Below are positions 34,830 through 42,007 of a stretch of 64,000 nucleotides of DNA, in pieces. The notes beneath the pieces were generated by a model that had not been told where the DNA came from, ran no database searches, and worked only from the letters and a program-made list of their open reading frames with translations. Made by a program: the position numbers and the translations under genes. The stretch is from positions 1-64,000 of the forward strand of contig URGS01000003.1 of the NCBI GenBank assembly GCA_900547415.1, written 5' to 3'. How positions within the stretch are numbered: the first letter of the stretch is position 1; each line of letters opens with the position of its first letter. Source of the DNA: an uncultured Phascolarctobacterium sp. Its GTDB lineage: Bacteria; Bacillota; Negativicutes; Acidaminococcales; Acidaminococcaceae.

Positions 34830-35924
34830 ATGCCATTGAAAATAGTACGTAATAATATTATTAATATGGAGGCTGATGCCATCGTAAATACTGCCAATTA
34901 TTTACCTATTGTTGGCAGTGGTGTTGATTCAACTATTTATGAGGCAGCGGGCTTTAGGCAGCTTTTGGATGAACGCCAAAAAATTGGCGAAATTCCTTAT
35001 GGCGAAGTGGCAGTTACTCCCGCCTTCAATTTGAAGGCTAAATATATTCTTCACGCTATAACGCCTTTTTGGCGAGGTGGGGGAAACGGCGAAATTGAGC
35101 TTTTACGCAGCTGCTACGAAAATATTATGCGTTTGGCGCTGCAGTTTAATTGTGAAAGTGTGGCAATTCTTCTATTGGTAACGGGCAATAACGCTTATCC
35201 TAAGGGCTTATCACTTAGAATGGCAACGGAGGTCATTACTAGCTATTTAGATAAATATGATATTATGGTTTATCTGGTTGTATATGACAAGGCTTCCTTT
35301 ACTGTAGCAGGCAAGCTGTTTGCAGATATTGAAAGTATGCTTGATGAGAGTGATTTTGAAGCAGATTATTTTGACGAGGAATGCTTTGAGAACTTTATAG
35401 CCAATGACTATAAAGCAAAAAGATGCCTTCTGTACGAGTGCAATGACAAGATATGTTATTCATTGACGTGTGATGAGTGTGTTGTAGAAAAAAAGAGTCT
35501 GCTTAGCACTGCTCTTAAGGATGCATCTAAAAAGAAAATGAGCGGTGCTGAACTGGACAGAGAATTAGCAAGGCTGCTTGCTAATAAGGAGGCAAAAACC
35601 TTTTCCGAAAAGCTTTTTCAGCTTATTGCAGAAAAAGAAATGGAGGACGTAGATGTATATAAAAACGCTAACTTGGACCGTAAGCTTTTTTCCAAACTGC
35701 GTCACAAAAATTACAAGCCTAGTAAAAATACAGTTTTGGCGTTGGCCTTTTCTTTGGAACTGACCTTGGAGGAAACGGAAGAGCTGCTTAAATACGCAGG
35801 CTTGGCTTTGGCACCAAACAAAAGATTTGATTTGATTGTTAAATTTTGCTTAAAGAATAATGTCCATAACATTTATGATGTTAACGCAGCATTATTTAAG
35901 TATACAGATGAAACCCTGAATTGA
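34830..35924 (+). CDS. Macro-domain protein with helical C-terminal domain
   Basis: A 364-residue protein in two parts. Residues about 1-170 are a macro (ADP-ribose-binding) domain: NNIINMEADAIVNTANYLP, GSGVDSTIYEAAG, YILHAITPFWRGG and LLLVTGNNAYPKG. The glycine-rich loops are less canonical than usual (GSGVD rather than GGGVD), so ADP-ribose binding is likely but hydrolysis is uncertain. Residues about 235-364 are helical and resemble an HTH-like domain that accompanies macro domains in many Firmicutes: DRKLFSKLRHKNYKPSKNTV, LALAFSLELTLEETEELL. GGAGG at 34816-34820 fits ATG 34830 better than GTG 34824. Confidence 0.87.
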   Translation: MPLKIVRNNIINMEADAIVNTANYLPIVGSGVDSTIYEAAGFRQLLDERQKIGEIPYGEVAVTPAFNLKAKYILHAITPFWRGGGNGEIELLRSCYENIMRLALQFNCESVAILLLVTGNNAYPKGLSLRMATEVITSYLDKYDIMVYLVVYDKASFTVAGKLFADIESMLDESDFEADYFDEECFENFIANDYKAKRCLLYECNDKICYSLTCDECVVEKKSLLSTALKDASKKKMSGAELDRELARLLANKEAKTFSEKLFQLIAEKEMEDVDVYKNANLDRKLFSKLRHKNYKPSKNTVLALAFSLELTLEETEELLKYAGLALAPNKRFDLIVKFCLKNNVHNIYDVNAALFKYTDETLN

Positions 35925-35940
35925 AAGGGGGATAATTATA

Positions 35941-36063
35941 GGACTGCTGAAATGCGGTCCTTGTCCTTTTTTTGAAGCAATGAAGGATTTTGAACTTGAT
36001 ATTAAAACTGAGCGCCTGTATCAGGAATTTGTGGACCTTTACAAAAAACTGTTTATGATTTAA
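35941..36063 (+). pseudogene. Short coding remnant or non-canonically started small protein
   Basis: The open frame reads GLLKCGPCPFFEAMKDFELD then IKTERLYQEFVDLYKKLFMI and stops at 36061-36063. It looks protein-like (a CxxC followed by an amphipathic helix), yet it has no ATG, GTG or TTG start before ATG 35980. AAAGGGGG lies just upstream at 35926-35933. The segment GGACTGC..GCGGTCC (35941-35960) followed by a T run could equally be the macro gene's terminator. Confidence 0.35.
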
Positions 36064-36072
36064 GAAACAAAA

Positions 36073-36108
36073 ACTCCTGTCAGCTTGCTGGCAGGAGTAA
36101 TGCTTTTT
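36073..36108 (+). terminator. Intrinsic terminator
   Basis: ACTCCTGTCAG (36073-36083) pairs with CTGGCAGGAGT (36088-36098), with one wobble, followed by AATGCTTTTT. Confidence 0.75.
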
Positions 36109-36154
36109 ATGGAGAATTTAATTGCAAAAGGATTTGGTAACAAAGGAGCAGAGA

Positions 36155-36772
36155 ATGGAAACAATTAGAGAAATAGGCTTTCGCAGACTTTTCCAACGAT
36201 ATGTATATATAGAACATAAGGATAAGCTGGATATTTTGGCACAGTATTTTGACGGCAGCGAGGTGGCTACTGGTGTATTAGGCTATTGCTATGTTGATCA
36301 CGAAACAGGACTGACCTTTGCAGTGCTGGCGTTGGCTAAAAGAAATGGCGAGGCACTGGAATTTTATAGTGGCAATGATGAGGTTAGTGTTGTGCTCAGA
36401 TATGGCTCTGTAGCTGATGCTGGTGCGTTGCTGCTGCCAAGTGTATTGCCTCCATTAAAGGTTTATGCTGAGAAGACAGCCAACATTGATGCCGCTTATG
36501 CACATAGTGAAGCGGTAGCAAAGACACGCCTTTTAGCAAATCTTGATTCTTGTAGGCATGAGGAGTATCCAGACGATGTTTTGGTATATCTTATTCATGG
36601 AGATGACCATATTGAGGGATGTTACGTAAGGCTGGAAAACGTAGGCGAGATGAATCTTACAGGCACGCTGCTTAATGAGCCCGTATATGACTATGGTGTC
36701 CATATATGTGACAGCCTTGATTTTTATCTTGTCAAAAATGAGCGTGGAATTATGTGCATGACAATTAGGTAG
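36155..36772 (+). CDS. Uncharacterised protein, 205 residues
   Basis: Not recognised. It begins METIREIGFRRLFQRYVYIE and contains no signal peptide or transmembrane helix. Two beta-rich segments, TGLTFAVLALAKRNGEALEF and DDVLVYLIHGDDHIEGCYVR, suggest a cytoplasmic mixed fold. ATG 36155 has AAAGGAG 5 bases upstream; an in-frame TTG at 36122 with GGAG is an alternative. It stands alone between two terminators, in a run of genes of unknown function. Confidence 0.7.
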   Translation: METIREIGFRRLFQRYVYIEHKDKLDILAQYFDGSEVATGVLGYCYVDHETGLTFAVLALAKRNGEALEFYSGNDEVSVVLRYGSVADAGALLLPSVLPPLKVYAEKTANIDAAYAHSEAVAKTRLLANLDSCRHEEYPDDVLVYLIHGDDHIEGCYVRLENVGEMNLTGTLLNEPVYDYGVHICDSLDFYLVKNERGIMCMTIR

Positions 36773-36783
36773 AGAGTGGATAG

Positions 36784-36820
36784 AAACGTCTGAATTTCAG
36801 TAATGAAGTTCAAGCGTTTT
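36784..36820 (+). terminator. Predicted terminator
   Basis: AAACGTCTGAA (36784-36794) pairs, with one wobble and one mismatch, with TTCAAGCGTTT (36809-36819), followed by T and then AATATAT. Confidence 0.5.
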
Positions 36821-36841
36821 AATATATATGGAGTTAAGTAG

Positions 36842-37104
36842 ATGTTAGAGAGGCAGCAAGAATTTTATAAAGATACCAATTTCGGTCATCATAACATTAT
36901 AAAATATGTTATAAAGGCGCTTATAGTAGGTAAAAAGCAGGAGTTAAGCTTTTTGTATTGAATGCATATAATAGAGTAACTGCTTTTAAGAAGGATGTGA
37001 GTACATAGATATTGAACGATAATAGATTGCTCGATATGTATAACAGTGTAGCGTTTAATGGCTTTGTAACTGATTGGAGACCAAGGATAGATATGCGAAT
37101 GTAA
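36842..37104 (+). pseudogene. Two short protein-like frames, probable gene remnants
   Basis: Frame 1 (36842-36961, 39 residues) starts MLERQQEFYKDTNFGHHNII with GGAG upstream. Frame 2 (37012-37104, 30 residues, TTG start) reads MNDNRLLDMYNSVAFNGFVT and ends DWRPRIDMRM. Neither matches a family I know. Their protein-like composition and short lengths suggest decayed genes; small genuine proteins cannot be excluded. Confidence 0.3.
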
Positions 37105-37130
37105 TTTTATTTTTTATGGAAGGTGATTTT

Positions 37131-37826
37131 ATGAAGAAATTATTGGTTATGCTTATTGTACTATTCTTGTACTGTGGTACTTGTTTTGCTGAAAAACAAG
37201 AATGGATTGATGAAAATTATAATTTTGAAAATGTAAGAGCTGTATATTTGGACTTTAATTTTAATCTTGAGTTAAAAAATGGTATTGTGGAGAAGGAATC
37301 TCAAAAAATATTTAAAGAAAAATTTGCATTAGATATTGCTAAGAAGCTTAAGGACAAAGATATTGCTGTAAATACCAAAGATACAATAGTAGATCCATTA
37401 AAAAGAAGTAATGATTTAAACGAAGAAGGTTTGAGAAATTTTATTAAATCTAATCATAATTTAATTATATGTATTGATATTCAAGATTATAGAATGGGTT
37501 CTTCTTATGTAGATAGTAAAAGTTACACTTATACCATGCCTAAAACAAGTTGGGTTTATGGGCCAAATGGTTCAGCTATGGTTACTACTAATGAAACACA
37601 GGTTGTTAATGTTCCTGGAGGCAATAGGCCTACTGTTTTTGTTAAGGTTAGATTCGATGTAATTGATCCTAGTCTTGCTGAACCAATTTGGTCACGTATT
37701 GATGATAGATCAAGAGTAAACGAGGATGAACTTGATACTAGTAAACCTAAAGATGTATATGGTAGAATTTTAAAAGATTTTAAGAATGATTTTATAAAGA
37801 AAGTTAGTTCTTCTAAAAAAGAGTAG
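37131..37826 (+). CDS. Secreted protein of unknown function, 231 residues
   Basis: Begins with a clear Sec signal peptide, MKKLLVMLIVLFLYCGTCFA, with cleavage expected after CFA. There is no lipobox of the right form. The mature part is polar and AT-rich in coding, with a YTYTMPKTSWVYGPNGS segment and a C-terminal VFVKVRFDVIDPSLAEPIWS strand pair. This resembles exported proteins of the DUF4136 or LPP20 type in outline only. GGAAGGTGA lies before ATG 37131; the frame extends upstream to 37074 without a better start. Location: envelope or outside. Confidence 0.7.
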   Translation: MKKLLVMLIVLFLYCGTCFAEKQEWIDENYNFENVRAVYLDFNFNLELKNGIVEKESQKIFKEKFALDIAKKLKDKDIAVNTKDTIVDPLKRSNDLNEEGLRNFIKSNHNLIICIDIQDYRMGSSYVDSKSYTYTMPKTSWVYGPNGSAMVTTNETQVVNVPGGNRPTVFVKVRFDVIDPSLAEPIWSRIDDRSRVNEDELDTSKPKDVYGRILKDFKNDFIKKVSSSKKE

Positions 37827-37858
37827 TTTTTGAAATATATTATAAAGGAGCCCCCACC

Positions 37859-38050
37859 ATGTCCACCCTAACCTTTTACCAAAATAATGCTAAAGAGTAT
37901 GCTGCTGAAACTGCTGTGGTGGATTTTTCTGCTACGCAGGAACGCTTCCTTAAATACTTGCCAACAGGCAGTCATATTTTAGATTTTGGCTGTGGCAGTG
38001 GTCGTGACAGCAGGTATTTTTTAGAGCGTGCAACTAAAAATACTCCATAA
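37859..38050 (+). pseudogene. Truncated class I SAM-dependent methyltransferase
   Basis: The 63 codons encode only the N-terminus of a methyltransferase: TFYQNNAKEYAAETAVVDFS and motif I HILDFGCGSGRDSRYFL. After FLERATKNTP it stops. Full-length relatives are about 200 residues, so motifs II onwards are missing. The last codons are formed by the terminator of the minus-strand peptidase gene (38041-38069), which suggests the 3' part was deleted and joined to that terminator. AAAGGAG precedes ATG 37859. Confidence 0.8.
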
Positions 38051-38069
38051 CCATTGAGGCTATGGAGTA
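38041..38069 (-). terminator. Terminator of the minus-strand peptidase gene
   Basis: TACTCCATA (38041-38049) and TATGGAGTA (38061-38069) form a 9-bp stem. Reading on the minus strand it is followed by TTTTTAG, so it serves the M20 peptidase gene that stops at 38090. Confidence 0.75.
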
Positions 38070-38089
38070 TTACGCTATATATCAACTTT

Positions 38090-39316
38090 TTAGAATACCT
38101 CAGTCAGCTCTGCCAGAGTCAAGGCAAAGGCTGCGGTTCTAGGAACTGCAGTATTCAGGTCAACGGATTCATGGTCGGTGTGTTCGTCGTAGTTTTCGAC
38201 GCCCAGTGCATCCAGGGTGGGAACAAATTTTGCAGTACGGTTGCCGTCTGTCAGGCCGCCTGCAACCCATTCAGATACTTCGCCGCCAAACTCTTCTTTA
38301 ACGATGCGTTTATAAACATCAACCATTTTTTGAGCCTGTGCAGTTTTTTGCATAGGACCAGTTACAATGCCGCCAGTGATGGTAACGGTAGTACCGGGGA
38401 TAACAACTTTATTTGCCAAAGCTTTTATTTCTGCGTCAATGCGTTGTTGTTCTTCGATGGTAAAGCAGCGGATATTAACTTCGCAGAAGGCATCGCCAGG
38501 AATAACGCTGATTTTGTCATTGGTAGAGCCAATAACGCCAACGTTAACGGTGTTTTGAGGAATGAACTGACCTGCATCGACAATACCGCGGGCCTTGAGT
38601 GCTTCAGCAGTAAAGTCTGCAGGATTGCCAGGCATAGGGCTTGCCAGCTTATGTACCTCAGTGATGGTGTAAGCCAGCTGGTGAATAGCATTGGCACATT
38701 CTTGAGATGCATTGCCATGGTGTCCGCCAATACCTTTAACATCGATGCGGTATTTTGCGTTGCCCTTACGTTGAGTTACAATACCCCAGTTAGGACGGGC
38801 AACGTCCATGATAATGGCAAAGTCGGATTGCTGAGACAGCTCGGCTACTATTTCTTCTGCAGTTTGGGAGCCGCCTTCTTCTTCGCCGTTGGTGTAGTAG
38901 ATGATTTCCTTAAAGTTTTTGAAGCCTGCTTCTTTAAGAGCCTGCAGACCGTAGATGACTTCTACAACAGTTGCCTTGTCGTCGCCTACGCCGGGACCCC
39001 AGGCAAAATTATTCTCGTCTACAGTAAAGGGGCGGCGTGCGGCTTCACCTTTCTTGAATACTGTATCTACGTGAGCAACTAGCAGCACAGTCCATTTACC
39101 TTCGCCTTTGAGGCGAGAAATAAGGTGGCAGGCTCTGTCGTTATATCTGAATTCGGTAGTTGCTCCGAGAGCTTCCATTTTAGCTGCTACAAATTTATTA
39201 GCTTCTTCGGTACCTTCACGGTCACCGTTACCAGAATCAATATTGGTCAGGGTTTCAAGGTCCTTAACATAGTCTTCGTAGTGGTCTGCTAAATATTTTT
39301 TGACAAATTCTTTCAT
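38090..39316 (-). CDS. M20-family metallopeptidase (glutamate carboxypeptidase-like)
   Basis: A 408-residue cytoplasmic zinc peptidase. The metal and catalytic motifs are LLVAHVDTVF (H and D), GPGVGDDKATVVEVIYG (bridging D), TNGEEEGG (catalytic E) and a C-terminal YDEHTDHESVDL with the last zinc histidine. The dimerisation domain starts near GIGGHHGNASQ. CPG2-type members remove C-terminal glutamate or act on small dipeptides; the substrate is unproven. The start ATG (39314-39316 on the reverse strand) has AAAGGAG upstream; an upstream extension to 39367 has no such site. Confidence 0.9.
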   Translation of the reverse strand: MKEFVKKYLADHYEDYVKDLETLTNIDSGNGDREGTEEANKFVAAKMEALGATTEFRYNDRACHLISRLKGEGKWTVLLVAHVDTVFKKGEAARRPFTVDENNFAWGPGVGDDKATVVEVIYGLQALKEAGFKNFKEIIYYTNGEEEGGSQTAEEIVAELSQQSDFAIIMDVARPNWGIVTQRKGNAKYRIDVKGIGGHHGNASQECANAIHQLAYTITEVHKLASPMPGNPADFTAEALKARGIVDAGQFIPQNTVNVGVIGSTNDKISVIPGDAFCEVNIRCFTIEEQQRIDAEIKALANKVVIPGTTVTITGGIVTGPMQKTAQAQKMVDVYKRIVKEEFGGEVSEWVAGGLTDGNRTAKFVPTLDALGVENYDEHTDHESVDLNTAVPRTAAFALTLAELTEVF

Positions 39317-39539
39317 AGGGGAGCTCCTTTCAGTAACGAAAATATTCTGTGCCGAAGCATCATACAATAAATATTCTATAAATATATGTCTTTTTCCTGC
39401 AAAGGCTTGCTGTAGTATTACTAACTTTATTTATTTAAATTTTCAGATAAGGTATAAGAGCAGGTAAAAAGATGTTTTGTAATAAAGCTGATTGTGTTAT
39501 AATATATGGGATTTAAAATTTTAAGTAAGGGATGATGAA

Positions 39540-40421
39540 ATGGCAAAAAAAGGTAATAAATACGCTGGCGATGCTGGTACAGTGTATGAACCCTCAGGTG
39601 TAGCTAGTTATTTAGGCTTGGGAAGACCTATTAATTTTGAGGACCCCATTACTAAATCTGCTATGATTTGTACCGTTGTTGTGTCCGTAGTAATGACTTT
39701 GTGGAAGCACATGAATGGTATGGAGGTTAATGATGCTGTTGTAGCAGGCGTTGGCAGTGCTTTAGGCTTTTTACTCAGCTTTATGGTTGCTCAGGAGCTT
39801 GATCCTGACAGACAAATGGGTGGTATTATTGGTGGCGGTTTAACTTTAGTAGCCTTCTATTTCCTAGGTGAGGGTAATTTCCTGGTAATGCTTTGGCTGC
39901 TCTTTATTCTGCGTATGCTGACTCGTACTTCTGGTGACCGTCATCGCATTGCGGACAACGTAATTATGATTGGTATTGCTGCATGGCTTGGCAGGGAGGG
40001 CTATTGGGCTTATCCAATGCTGACTGGTGCTGCATATATTCTGGAAAGCCAGATTACTGCAGGTTATTTCCGCAGTCTGTATTTAGCAGGTATTGCCCTG
40101 GCGTGCTTAATCTTTGCTAATTATTCCAGTGGCGATAACGCTCTGCATGTTTACTATATTTACCTGATGGCAGCAACCTTTATCCTGTTCCTGCCAGAAC
40201 TGAGAACTGCTTCTTATGTACAGGCTAAGGGAGACAAGAATGGTAAACGTCTGCTGCCTAAGCGTTTACAGACTGCACAGGGCTTTTTCCTGATGACTGG
40301 CTTTAGTTTGGCACTGCTTCATGGCAATACCCAGGCTTTGTCTATGGTACCTGCATTTATGGCTGCTATTGGCTGTGGTGTGTATATGGTTGTGGACCTG
40401 GCCAGCAAAGTCAGCAAGTAA
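39540..40421 (+). CDS. Polytopic membrane protein of unknown function
   Basis: A 293-residue protein with about eight or nine hydrophobic segments after a polar N-terminus MAKKGNKYAGDAGTVYEPSG. Examples are AMICTVVVSVVMTLW, GGIIGGGLTLVAFYFLG, LYLAGIALACLIFANYSS and IYLMAATFILFLPEL. No transporter signature I recognise. A TATAAT at 39498-39503 gives a plausible -10 with a poor -35. It is divergent from the peptidase gene and 34 bases before a cyclophilin gene. Confidence 0.75.
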   Translation: MAKKGNKYAGDAGTVYEPSGVASYLGLGRPINFEDPITKSAMICTVVVSVVMTLWKHMNGMEVNDAVVAGVGSALGFLLSFMVAQELDPDRQMGGIIGGGLTLVAFYFLGEGNFLVMLWLLFILRMLTRTSGDRHRIADNVIMIGIAAWLGREGYWAYPMLTGAAYILESQITAGYFRSLYLAGIALACLIFANYSSGDNALHVYYIYLMAATFILFLPELRTASYVQAKGDKNGKRLLPKRLQTAQGFFLMTGFSLALLHGNTQALSMVPAFMAAIGCGVYMVVDLASKVSK

Positions 40422-40455
40422 TTTTATTTAAGTATAATTTAGGAGGTTTTTTAGC

Positions 40456-40926
40456 ATGGCTGAAAACAGAAAAATCAAATTTACTACCAACAAGGGCGTT
40501 TTCGTAGCAGAAATGTTTGAGGACAAGGCTCCTCTGACTACTAAAAATTTTATCGAACTGACTGAAAAAGGCTTCTATGATGGCGTTATTTTCCACCGCG
40601 TTATTGAAGACTTCATGATTCAAGGCGGCGACCCCACCGGTACTGGTATGGGTGGCCCTGGCTACAAAATTATGGACGAATTCGGCGAAGGCTTAAAGCA
40701 TGATGACGAGGGCATTCTGTCCATGGCAAATGCTGGCCCCAATACTGGTGGCAGCCAATTCTTTATCACCCTGGCTCCTACTCCTTGGCTGAATGGTCAC
40801 CACGCGATCTTTGGCAAAATTGTTGAAGGTATGGACGTTGTTCGTCTGATTGGTGCAGCTCCTACTGATTTCCGTGACCGTCCGAAAGATAAAATTGTTA
40901 TGGAAAAGGTAGAGGTAGTAAAATAA
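40456..40926 (+). CDS. Peptidyl-prolyl cis-trans isomerase, cyclophilin type
   Basis: Catalyses proline isomerisation in folding proteins; 156 residues, no signal peptide, so cytoplasmic. Cyclophilin motifs seen: IFHRVIEDFMIQGGDPTGTG with the catalytic Arg and Gln, SMANAGPNTGGSQFFIT, and WLNGHHAIFGKIVEGMDVV. AGGAGG lies 10 bases before ATG 40456. The stop TAA directly abuts the next start. Confidence 0.96.
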   Translation: MAENRKIKFTTNKGVFVAEMFEDKAPLTTKNFIELTEKGFYDGVIFHRVIEDFMIQGGDPTGTGMGGPGYKIMDEFGEGLKHDDEGILSMANAGPNTGGSQFFITLAPTPWLNGHHAIFGKIVEGMDVVRLIGAAPTDFRDRPKDKIVMEKVEVVK

Positions 40927-41202
40927 ATGACTGCCTATGTATATATGCTGCGTTGTAAAGACAGCAGCCTATATACTGGTTGGACTAACGACATTGAGCA
41001 TCGCCTGGCTATGCATCGGACTGGCAAGGGGGCAAAATATACCCGTGGTCGTGGACCGTTAGAGCTGGTATATCTTGAGGAGCTTACTGATAAGGAAAGT
41101 GCCCTGCGTCGTGAGGCTGCAATTAAGCGTTTGACACGAGTTGAAAAATTGCGTCTATGTGATGAATTTAAGAATACACGTGTATCTGATGCAAATTTAT
41201 AA
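40927..41202 (+). CDS. GIY-YIG nuclease-domain protein (UPF0213/YhbQ type)
   Basis: A 91-residue single-domain protein. YVYMLRCKDSSLYTGWTNDI carries the GIY-YIG-type motif (YVY..YTG), followed by RLAMHRTGKGAKYTRGRGP and the conserved E in LRREAAIKRLTRVEK. YhbQ-like members are thought to act on DNA in repair; activity here is not shown. It starts on the base after the cyclophilin stop, so it is translationally coupled. Confidence 0.92.
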   Translation: MTAYVYMLRCKDSSLYTGWTNDIEHRLAMHRTGKGAKYTRGRGPLELVYLEELTDKESALRREAAIKRLTRVEKLRLCDEFKNTRVSDANL

Positions 41203-41218
41203 AAATTCTGAAAATTGT

Positions 41219-41247
41219 TTGCTTTTATTATGTAATTGGTCTATAAT
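41219..41247 (+). promoter_or_regulatory. Predicted promoter of the cold-shock gene
   Basis: TTGCTT (41219-41224), 17-base spacer, TATAAT (41242-41247). The leader to ATG 41296 is about 42 bases. Confidence 0.7.
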
Positions 41248-41295
41248 GGAAAATAGTTGCTAAGGCAACGAAAATGATTTTTAGGAGGACCAGAC

Positions 41296-41493
41296 ATGAC
41301 TGGCAAAGTAAAGTGGTTTAATGCTGAAAAAGGCTACGGCTTCATCCAACGTGAGGACGGTAAAGATCTGTTTGTTCACTTCAGCGCTATTCAGGCTGAT
41401 GGCTTCAGAACCCTGGAGGAAGGTCAAGCAGTAGAGTTCGACGTAGTTCAAGGTGACCGCGGTGAGCAAGCTGCTAATGTTGTTCGTCTGTAA
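41296..41493 (+). CDS. Cold-shock protein (CspA family)
   Basis: A 65-residue single cold-shock domain that binds single-stranded RNA or DNA. RNP1 is KGYGFIQRE and RNP2 is DLFVHFSAI. Normal length; cytoplasmic. AGGAGG lies 8 bases before ATG 41296. It has its own promoter and a strong terminator, so it is a single-gene unit. Confidence 0.97.
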   Translation: MTGKVKWFNAEKGYGFIQREDGKDLFVHFSAIQADGFRTLEEGQAVEFDVVQGDRGEQAANVVRL

Positions 41494-41542
41494 TTGATAT
41501 AGCAATTAACTAGTTTTTACTATTTTAGACAGAACAGAACCC

Positions 41543-41579
41543 AAAAGACTGTCGTACATTTTGTACGGCAGTCTTTTTT
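41543..41579 (+). terminator. Intrinsic terminator of the cold-shock gene
   Basis: AAAAGACTGTCGTACA (41543-41558) pairs, with one wobble, with TGTACGGCAGTCTTTT (41562-41577), then Ts. Confidence 0.88.
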
Positions 41580-41672
41580 CATTTTTAAAGAGTATTTTAC
41601 ATGGAATTAACATTAAAATGTTTTTCTCTTAACATTGAAATAGTAGAATGATTGCAGACCTAAAAATAATCT

Positions 41673-41694
41673 ATTCTACCCCTAGGGATAGAAT
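41673..41694. promoter_or_regulatory. 22-bp near-palindrome, possible operator
   Basis: ATTCTACCC (41673-41681) and GGGATAGAAT (41685-41694) pair with one bulged A. It lies in the 430-base gap before the sugar-type ABC operon. GTCCCGCTAAA (41697-41707) just after it recurs as GTCCCGCTTAA at 41937-41947. Confidence 0.4.
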
Positions 41695-41849
41695 ACGTCC
41701 CGCTAAAGAAAAGACTAGTTTTTGTTAAATAAAACAACGGGGAAAGAAGAAAATCAAAGGCTTGATTTTATAATAGTAAATAAAAATGAATTAATAACGC
41801 AAATTAAATCTCTTTGTTAAAATATTTTCTCGGATTTGGTAAAGGGGAC

Positions 41850-41879
41850 TTGACAAGATTGGTGGGTAGATAATACAAT
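41850..41879 (+). promoter_or_regulatory. Predicted promoter of the ABC operon
   Basis: TTGACA (41850-41855), 18-base spacer, TACAAT (41874-41879). The leader to ATG 42008 is about 120 bases. Confidence 0.65.
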
Positions 41880-41944
41880 TAGGTTATCCGAATTGTGAAA
41901 AAGTTGTGACAAATCCAACCCGGGGGTATCAAATGTGTCCCGCT

Positions 41945-41962
41945 TAATTAAACAGTTAATTA
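41945..41962. promoter_or_regulatory. 7-bp inverted repeat in the ABC-operon leader
   Basis: TAATTAA (41945-41951) and TTAATTA (41956-41962) are separated by ACAG. It is downstream of the predicted promoter, a place where a repressor could block elongation. Confidence 0.4.
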
Positions 41963-42007
41963 TTGTCACGCTGTTTTCGTCGAAAAAAGTATTGGAGGTA
42001 TTAACGG

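Noticed and set aside
38054..39082. A 342-codon plus-strand frame opposite the M20 peptidase gene
   Set aside because: The minus-strand peptidase has complete catalytic motifs and a ribosome binding site. The plus frame has neither and is cysteine-rich by accident.
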